Position numbers and translations under genes: made by a program. A stretch of 64,000 bases of DNA, taken from Piezodorus guildinii (Eukaryota; Arthropoda; Insecta; Hemiptera; Pentatomidae). A model generated the notes under the pieces. That model saw only the letters and a list, made by a program, of their open reading frames with translations, was not told where the DNA came from and searched no databases. Numbering within the stretch: position 1 is the stretch's first letter; every line of letters begins with the position of its first letter. The stretch is taken from the NCBI GenBank assembly GCA_023052935.1, contig CM041294.1, positions 101,005,616 through 101,069,615 of the forward strand. Direction: 5' to 3'. Below are positions 57,956-64,000 of this stretch, one piece after another.

Positions 57956-58576
57956 ATATAAAACAGTTTCTTCAAATATCGAAGTCATAACTGAAGTGAA
58001 CAAACATTGAATGCTATAAAAAATATTTAAAATGAAAAAGGTTTTTCTTTCGTAATAGAGTAAATGTGAAATCGGATTGATTTTCCGTGTTAGTCTGGGA
58101 ACAGTGGCCTCAATGCAGGCCTGCCTCTGGTGCAATTATGATATCCTTCGTACTTTGTCTTCGTCCACAGTCGGCAGGAGGAAAACCAGGGACCGCCATA
58201 GGGTTTCGGGCTTTCCTTTCTTATTTTCTAACATTCCTCCAAAACAGTCACATACGCAAACAAAAGTCTCATTGTCCTAGGATTTTCACTTCACATTAGT
58301 ACGAGACCTTATAGCACGTCCCTTGTTCCTTGGGATTCCGGCGGTCCATTCTTAACCGGATCCTTCTCATATCGAATCGTGATTATTTCTATTTATTACG
58401 GGAAAGGTCTAATAGGGTTGTCTGGTCTCTGGAAAGCTCTTGGAGAAAACAGAAATTAATCTTGTTCTTCGCTTTGAGCTTCTTGCGGGTCGAACGTATT
58501 AGAAGACACGTTTCTCTTTTACGATATTCGCTATGTATACAAAGTTCAATGGAGTGTCATATCTATCTAATATTTT

Positions 58577-58628
<52 letters not shown>

Positions 58629-58705
58629 TCATTAAAAAGAGTAATAAATAAGAGTAATCCTATTTGGTAATTTTATGGTAATCCTTATTGGTTATTTTAT
58701 GGTGT
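57956..58705. other. no gene assigned
   Basis: Two GC-richer patches (58080-58300 and 58320-58550) have short open runs with no motif. (TA)n at 58579-58625, then a two-copy 22-base repeat ending TTTTATGGT at about 58655-58703. Confidence 0.4.
58579..58625. repeat. (TA)n microsatellite
   Basis: Uninterrupted TA dinucleotides. Confidence 0.95.
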
Positions 58706-58985
58706 GGGAGTGGAGTGGTCTAGTGGATAGAGAACTAGTCTTGGTTCAGCTGTAGCAGAATATTATGTATTCTGTTATTTTATCTGGGTTGAGGAGAGAG
58801 CGAGGGATGGCCCTAGAATATGGAAACCTTCTTGGGGCAGACCCAGCCTCTATAAATATATAGTGTGTGATCACCTGATCACCGACCGTTTGCCTAGGAA
58901 CAGTGCGAATCTCTATATGTACTGAGCTCCAGATACAGGTTTCATGATGGGTTGTAGTTCCAAACGTGGGTTGTTGGGTACATAT
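58706..58985 (+). mobile_element. SINE1e, tRNA-derived SINE
   Basis: Best-preserved A-box region of the family: GAGTGGTCTAGTGGATAGAG. The B-box region is diverged. The body GGAAACCTTCTTGGGGCAGA, CCCAGCCTCTATAAA and CAGTGCGAATCTC is shared with SINE1f. The 3' end is diverged, with a (TA)n plus T tail. Confidence 0.82.
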
Positions 58986-59639
58986 ATATTTTTTTAAAAT
59001 ATGGTAATCAAATTGTGTAAGTGACATTTTCTGGTGGAATTCGGTTAAAACGCCACGGAGCCATCTAGAAACCGATATAAACCCTGAAATATCATCGAAA
59101 TCGGTAAAACTGTCTTGAATGTTATGCCCGTCATACCGATTTGTCTACAGACGGGGACACGATGTCAAATTTGTTCCCTGACGTCTGAAACGTAAGGTGG
59201 TCGTGGAAAATTTCGATTCTGGTATCAGTGAATGTTTTCGTCGGTGAGAAAATAAATAAATAACAGAAACAATGTTTATCTATGTTGCCTAATATATTAA
59301 TTAGGGTGCTAAGGAAGTTATATTTTTTCTCTCTTTAAGCTTTTTAGTCTTAATGAAGCTAATGAAAAGTTAAAGTTATGAAAAGGTGATTTAATTCAAT
59401 ATATATTACTTAAAATACTATTTAAAGGGTTTGACTTTTTTGTAGAGGGAAATAGAACGAAAGGCTGGCAAAATCAAGTTTTTCTTACCTCATGACAAAT
59501 TTAAATTTCAGACGTTGCTACAAACTTATCAACAACAATTAGATTTTGTAACTGTTTATATTTGCATCTGTGAAATAAGCTGCGAAAACTTTAGCAGCGG
59601 ACTTGAAACGCATAAGGAAGATAAGTATCATTTCTTTCT
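58986..59639. other. no feature recognised
   Basis: AT-rich; nothing supported. Confidence 0.5.
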
Positions 59640-59765
59640 AGGCTTTAATTTAGTATAGGAGGTCTCTCATTTAGCTTCTCTTCCGCCTTCTTCTAACAAG
59701 CATTTCAAGTATTGACTTTTGGTTTATAAGTGTATTGTCGTATTCGAATAAATTAGACCTTTTAT
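59640..59765 (-). mobile_element. Jockey-2c, short degraded fragment
   Basis: GGAGGTCTCTCATTTAGCTT, the following TCTTC.GCCTTCTTCT run and GCATTTCAAGTATTGAC match the last codons and UTR of Jockey-2a at 47775-47840. Confidence 0.7.
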
Positions 59766-59899
59766 ACAAAATAATTACGTTAATTACATTAATGAAATAT
59801 AATTTCAACGTCGTTTCTGTGAGTTGTGATGTTCTTGTCTCATTTTTGGGATTTGTTTTTTATATATTATTTCCTATACAAATTTAAACTTTTTTAAAA

Positions 59900-59911
59900 A
59901 TATATAAATAA

Positions 59912-59958
<47 letters not shown>

Positions 59959-59983
59959 CTATATATATATATATATATATATG
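59900..59983. repeat. (TA)n microsatellite
   Basis: Interrupted TA dinucleotide run. Confidence 0.93.
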
Positions 59984-60891
59984 TATGCTTGTTTTTAAAA
60001 TATATAGTTTGTAGTTCATAACGGGTTTTTATGCACTTTTTTACACGTGTAAAGTTAGAAAGCTACTCTCAACTAGCATGCACTTCTCATTCATTTACAT
60101 ACTGCAGATTTCGGATTAATGAACCATGTGAAATATGAAAGTAATTTTCGCACAGAGTGATTAATAGAGCTAAATAGGAGAAGAAAAGAGTCTAATTAAA
60201 TACATTATAGGATCAGCTTTCTCGATTGACTTTCAAAGAAAGGTCTGTGAAAAGTTGGACCTAGATTGAGCTGACTGAATAGGTAGCAATGTAAGTCCCA
60301 TGCGTCCTACACTCTGCAATTAAATAGAACTGCAGGAGGTAGCCTGGGAAAACATCTCGTCTGCCAGTCCATTTTTCTTTTGCTCTTCAGTTACAATGTT
60401 ACTGAAAGTAGTAATTAGATGATAGTGAGAGAAACTTAAACGAGAGTTTTAACAAAATCTTAACGCTATTTTCAACATTTGATGGATGAAAAACACTGAT
60501 AACAACATGTTAAATATGTCTTCTTGGGTTTGATAACAGTAGCGATGTCTAGCTCTATTTCTATGCATTATAGTGTTCTAATTTGTTTTGTAACGTCAGC
60601 CCCTTAAGTGATTTATTTTTTACTTTGATTTCTCATCCAAATGAAGTATTATCTATTCATATAGTATTTGACAGAAGAAATGTTCATGATTAACTCTAGG
60701 AAATATGAAGACCTTGCACTGATTAGGCCATTGTTTGATTCTTTACTTGTTTGTTGTTTTGTGTCTTAGCCTTTTGCATAATAATAAAAGGGAATTTCCT
60801 TACATTAAGACTTACCGCTCATAGCTCTATTTTTATCGATATGAACGTTTCAAAAAACTTTGTTTTATTTATTTTCTTGTTGAGTGATTTT
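59984..60891. other. no feature recognised
   Basis: AT-rich; nothing supported. Confidence 0.5.
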
Positions 60892-61205
60892 AATTTTTTC
60901 TCTTCATATGTCTTCATTCACACCTGTCTGAAGCTATCTGACAATTAACAAATGTGCTTTATAAAAAGTGAGATCAGCTATGGTAGGCTTGGGGAATGAA
61001 ACTGCCCGGCAGCACCCCTTCCTAGGGTTTGATTTACCAGAGGGAGGTCTCTCATCCAGCTTCTCTTTAGCCTTCTTCAGACTGGCATTTCAACTATTGA
61101 CATGTTGTTAATCGTCTATTGTGTCCGTGCATCGTCTATTGGTCAACTGTTGGTTGTTGTAAGTCCGTATATAGAGTTTTGTTGTTTACGGAGCTGTCGT
61201 AATGA
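60892..61205 (-). mobile_element. Jockey-2b, 3' end
   Basis: Plus-strand blocks TTCACACCTGTCTGAAGC, GCCCGGCAGCACCCCTTCCT, GAGGTCTCTCATCCAGC, CTGGCATTTCAACTATTGAC and GGTTGTTGTAAGTCCGTAT repeat the order seen in Jockey-2a (47655-47940). Degraded. A further fragment with TTATTCACACCTGTCA lies at about 61520-61605. Confidence 0.82.
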
Positions 61206-61609
61206 GTGTTAAATGAAAATAATTATAAATTACTTTGATAAGGAAATAGCTGACCAAAAATAAAAAACAAAAGGCGGAAAAAAGGAGATTAATTAACGTA
61301 CTTCTAGACACGAGAAGTGGAAATTAAATAGATTGTTGAGTTACAGTGCTGTAAATCTGAATTATAAAAAAAAAAATTTAATGAAAGGAAAAAAAAAATA
61401 TAACGGATAAAGTAAATATTTAGAAAGGTATTGAATATATTTACCTGTTTTAATTTTATTACTGAACTTTCTAATTGGTAAAATTAAACGTATGGAAGAT
61501 TGTCTTCTTTTTTTTAAATATTTTTATTCACACCTGTCAACCAGTGTTTAAAATTGGTGAATTTTAGGTAAGGTTTTGATATTATGGCGTGATAGGCATG
61601 ATCTTACTG
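61206..61609. other. AT-rich, with a possible Jockey-2 3' UTR scrap
   Basis: About 61520-61605 resembles the 3' UTR of Jockey-2 (CACACCTGTCA..., ATTATGGCGTGATAGGCATGA). Otherwise nothing. Confidence 0.4.
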
Positions 61610-61810
61610 TTGTGCTTTCTATTACGCATACCCAGCCTCTTTAAAGTGGGTACCCAAAGATTAGGGAAAAACGTGAGGGCTGAGCGTGATCTAAGCTTGA
61701 TCACCTCCTTGCCCGGCCGTCAGCCATGAAACAGGGCGAATCTCTTTAAGTAATGAACTCAAGATTCTTTATGGATTGTTTAGGTATAGGTTTTTTTGTT
61801 TTTTTTGTGT
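61610..61810 (+). mobile_element. SINE1f, 5'-truncated SINE
   Basis: Body blocks CCCAGCCTCTTTAAAGTGGG, CAGCCATGAAACAGGGCGAA, TAATGAACTCAAGATTC and TTATGGATTGTTTAGGTATAGG are followed by a T-rich tail interrupted by G. The tRNA-like head is missing. Confidence 0.82.
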
Positions 61811-61951
61811 TATTAGAAAAACATCGATTTAATTATTTTAAATTAGTGACTGATTATGTAATAAAAATAATTAAGATTCATCTGTTTCGTAATATTGTTA
61901 CGGGCTACGGGGTGTGCGAAATGAACTACTCCAGTTTACAAATTACAGATG

Positions 61952-61957
61952 TTTATT
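61952..61957 (-). promoter_or_regulatory. LTR polyadenylation signal AATAAA
   Basis: AATAAA on the minus strand, about 55 bases before the LTR end. Confidence 0.6.
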
Positions 61958-62120
61958 AAATACAGAAAACACAAATACAAAGGGATTACTAACCACTATA
62001 TTAACAATAATAATGGAATTACTAGCTTAACTACTAAACAGTATACATATAAAATGAGGTATTCCTAACGAATAAACTACTTACAATCGGCTAGACTTAT
62101 TCTAAGACTTACAACTATAA

Positions 62121-62132
62121 ATTATATATAAA
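62121..62132 (-). promoter_or_regulatory. LTR TATA-like promoter element
   Basis: TTTATATATAAT on the minus strand within the LTR, about 315 bases from its start and upstream of the AATAAA. Confidence 0.5.
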
Positions 62133-62426
62133 CTACAGTCTTCTAATTTCCCACCGACCGGTTATCACAATACTGACACACAGTTTCACTACACTGTCAC
62201 ACTGTCACGAACGGTTCACTGTCACTGTTCACTGATACATCACAGATGCTTGTTGAGCCGGATTAAGACTGACTCACCTAGGCTCAGGGGACCGCTATTT
62301 GTACCACCGCCGAATCTTCTAGACCCGGGCGCAGGTAGGGTGGTGGGCCTTTCCAGGCACTTCGAGGACTGTCCAGGTCCAGAAGTCTCTAGCCTCATCT
62401 AGGCCCCTCCAGGCGTGGTCCACCCG

Positions 62427-64000
62427 TCATTGTCTTGACCGTAGCACTACCCCCTCCTTAGACGTGCTCTGCCCCAGAGCACAGATTGCAGAAGCTGAGC
62501 GATGCTGATCTTCCTCCGATGTAGGTGTTTTGTCTTTCCAGGGGTTGAACGTGCATACCATTATGATGACTCCAGAGTTGGCGAACGTCTCTTCTACAAT
62601 GTTCCTGACAATCCTCCACTCCAGGCCATCGTATCCACAACCCAACTTCGGGATGGCGAGCTTGGTGACACGCAGTTCCAGAAGCTTTCTCCGCAGGTCG
62701 TCAAGACTCCGGCGCAGTGTGTCGTATGTCGGCTTCTGCTCTGATGAACTCTTGGTAACCAAGTAAAACAGGTGCCGGCCTTCATGCTCTTGATGGAGAG
62801 TCTTCCCAACTCTTGGTCCCTGGCGTTCCAGCTCTTCAATTCCAGCGAACTTCTTCCTGAAGACCGTCGCAATCCCCCGGGAATTCCTCAGATGTTCGGC
62901 GACACAGTGTGCTAGAGCATAGTCTACCGGTAACGAGAATATATCTCTGTAAACTGTCTGCGTTACCCTACGGGAGTCTGGCGCCTTAGGATGGGGAGTT
63001 AGGTCCTTGTCGGTGAGGTTCCTCACTTGCTGTTCCTCTGTAGGGCCATGGTTTCCCTTGTATGGAGCCAATCGGTTGAAATGGACTACCTTGGGTTTTC
63101 CTTTGGGCTGCTTCCTGATCCTATAGATGACATCATTGATCCTCTTGATGACCTCATACGGTCCGTCCCAGGAGTTTTGAAGTTTCGGTGAGTAGCCTTG
63201 CCTTCTTCGAGGATCGTGTAGCCAGACCAAGTCTCCAGGTTGGAAGCCACCTTTCTCTGCCTTGATGTCATAACGCTCCTTCATTCTGTCACTTGCTCCC
63301 TGGATGTTTGTGCGAACCTTCTCGTGAATAGTGTTCATTCGCTTCCGTAGGTTCGTGACGTAGTCTTCTCCGGCGACCTCCTCATCAGGCTTGAAACCGA
63401 ATTTCAGATCGCAAGGCAAGCGTAGTTCTCTGCCGAACACGACATTGGCGGGGGTCTGCCCTGTCGTTTCATTAACTGAACTACGATAGGCTAGCAGGAA
63501 CAGATGAAGATATTGGTCCCAGTCTCGCTGATGGTCAGAAACTACCTTGGCCAAATATCGACCCATCGTCCTGTTCATGCGCTCTACCATGCCATCGGAC
63601 TGAGGGTGAAGAGGCGTCGTTCTGGTCTTCCGTATTCCTAGAGCCTCGCACATCCTGGTGAAGACTGCCGACTCAAAGTTTCTTCCTTGGTCAGCATGAA
63701 GTTCCATGGGCACCCCAAACCGACTGACGAGCTGCTTCACGAGAACATCTGCAACCGTGGCGGCCTCCTGATTCGGAAGGGCGTAAGCTTCCACCCACTT
63801 TGAAAAATAGTCCATGGCCACGAGAATATATCGGTTGCCATTATCTGTCACAGGAAAAGGGCCAGCGATGTCTACCGCTATTCTCTCGAATGGTGCTCCT
63901 ACGTTGTATTTCTTCATAGGTGCCTTCTTTTTCCTTATCGGTCCATTAGAGGCGGCACAAGTTGCACACCGCCGGCACCAATCTAACACATCGTCCTTGA
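62427..64000 (-). CDS. Ty3/gypsy Pol C-terminus: integrase fused to an OARD1/TARG1-type macrodomain (partial)
   Basis: Open on the minus strand from the window edge to TGA 62427-62429. Numbering residues from the GTG at 63989: Cys8 and Cys11 belong to the zinc-binding region; the integrase core has Asp40, Asp100 and Glu136, a DD35E triad (codons at 63870, 63690 and 63582). A GPY/F-like C-terminal module follows (about 250-311, GDLVWLHDP to HFNRLAPYKG). After a short linker, residues 343-481 form a macrodomain: DYALAHCVAEHLRNSRGIA, RKKFAGIEEL, LFYLVTKSSSEQKPTYDTLR, KLAIPKLGCGYDGLEW. The Lys of LVTK (413) and Asp of GCGYD (454) match the catalytic pair of TARG1-family ADP-ribosyl hydrolases. 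Residues 482-520 are a tail that runs into the LTR. Integrase joins cDNA to host DNA. The macrodomain would bind or hydrolyse ADP-ribose; its role in the element is unknown. Confidence 0.93.
   Translation of the reverse strand, partial: KDDVLDWCRRCATCAASNGPIRKKKAPMKKYNVGAPFERIAVDIAGPFPVTDNGNRYILVAMDYFSKWVEAYALPNQEAATVADVLVKQLVSRFGVPMELHADQGRNFESAVFTRMCEALGIRKTRTTPLHPQSDGMVERMNRTMGRYLAKVVSDHQRDWDQYLHLFLLAYRSSVNETTGQTPANVVFGRELRLPCDLKFGFKPDEEVAGEDYVTNLRKRMNTIHEKVRTNIQGASDRMKERYDIKAEKGGFQPGDLVWLHDPRRRQGYSPKLQNSWDGPYEVIKRINDVIYRIRKQPKGKPKVVHFNRLAPYKGNHGPTEEQQVRNLTDKDLTPHPKAPDSRRVTQTVYRDIFSLPVDYALAHCVAEHLRNSRGIATVFRKKFAGIEELERQGPRVGKTLHQEHEGRHLFYLVTKSSSEQKPTYDTLRRSLDDLRRKLLELRVTKLAIPKLGCGYDGLEWRIVRNIVEETFANSGVIIMVCTFNPWKDKTPTSEEDQHRSASAICALGQSTSKEGVVLRSRQ
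62450..62459 (-). promoter_or_regulatory. polypurine tract (plus-strand primer)
   Basis: AAGGAGGGGG on the minus strand, followed by TAG and the LTR start TGCTACGG. It lies within the coding frame, because the Pol stop is inside the LTR. Confidence 0.7.

Larger units (their letters stand above)
61896..62446 (-). repeat. 3' LTR of the Ty3/gypsy element
   Basis: Read on the minus strand it begins TGCTACGG (62446) and ends CCGTAACA (61896); these ends are inverted copies with one mismatch and have the TG...CA form. A polypurine tract lies three bases upstream. Inside are a TATA-like TTTATATATAAT (62121-62132) and an AATAAA (61952-61957), spaced as promoter and polyadenylation signals. Repeated CACTGTCAC-type motifs at about 62195-62235 could be regulatory. 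The length of 551 bases is inferred from a single copy, since the 5' LTR is outside the window. Confidence 0.78.
61896..64000 (-). mobile_element. Ty3/gypsy LTR retrotransposon, 3' half (continues past window end)
   Basis: On the minus strand: an open Pol frame entering from beyond 64000, a polypurine tract, and a 3' LTR ending at 61896. The 5' LTR, gag, protease, RT and RNase H would lie outside the window. The element is clearly richer in GC than its surroundings, and the Pol frame has no stop or frameshift over at least 524 codons, so it looks young. There is no envelope-like gene between integrase and LTR; that position is taken by a macrodomain in the same frame. Confidence 0.95.

Noticed and set aside
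62502..62766. Plus-strand open frames of 78-80 codons
   Set aside because: Antisense shadows of the macrodomain coding region.
62427..63000. Macrodomain as a separate host gene next to the integrase
   Set aside because: It is in the same uninterrupted frame as integrase and lies between the GPY/F-like module and the 3' LTR, so it is part of the element.
1..64000. CRISPR array, bacterial operon or viral genome
   Set aside because: No regularly spaced short repeats, no ribosome-binding sites or tightly packed genes, and the coding content is eukaryotic retroelement sequence.

Overview
The window is AT-rich eukaryotic intergenic and intronic DNA crowded with transposable elements. The best guess is an arthropod, probably an insect, because it carries Jockey-type non-LTR retrotransposons, tRNA-derived SINEs, a TTAA-flanked piggyBac-like MITE, a Ty3/gypsy element and many (TA)n microsatellites. 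No bacterial operon, CRISPR array, rRNA or stand-alone tRNA gene is visible, and no host gene can be named.

Layout. 1-1509: 3' part of a Jockey element (Jockey-1) with an intact reverse transcriptase frame. 1510-8012: AT-rich DNA with microsatellites, a SINE2 relic, a candidate host exon (6065-6238) and a copy of an unnamed repeat, R-A. 8013-8381: piggyBac-like MITE. 9044-9347: SINE2. 11858-12145: SINE1. 12550-17521: weak candidate exons, plus a SINE1 split by a Jockey-1 insertion (16161-16978). 21186-21440, 25741-26030 and 28040-28330: scraps of other non-LTR retrotransposons. 24239-24604: a foldback element with a hammerhead-ribozyme motif in each arm; a better-preserved hammerhead lies at 33438-33478. 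29139-45309: SINE2, SINE3, R-A and Jockey-1 copies, several bounded by perfect target-site duplications. 47330-48575: an R-A copy interrupted by a second Jockey family (Jockey-2). 50962-52630: SINE copies. 57035-57955: three tandem units of about 305 bp. 58706-61810: SINE1 and Jockey-2 3' ends. 61896-64000: the 3' half of a Ty3/gypsy retrotransposon on the minus strand, cut by the window edge.

The most notable object is that last element. Its Pol frame is intact. It continues past the DD35E integrase and its GPY/F-like tail into a complete macrodomain of the OARD1/TARG1 type, with both expected catalytic residues (Lys and Asp) present. It stops just inside the 3' LTR. A retrotransposon polyprotein ending in an ADP-ribose hydrolase-like domain is the strongest candidate here for an undescribed system.

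The copies show several layers of age. SINE1 and R-A are older, since Jockey-1 and Jockey-2 copies inserted into them. Most Jockey copies are 5'-truncated and broken. The copy at position 1 and the gypsy Pol are still open. All family names here (SINE1-4, Jockey-1/2, R-A) are labels made for this window.
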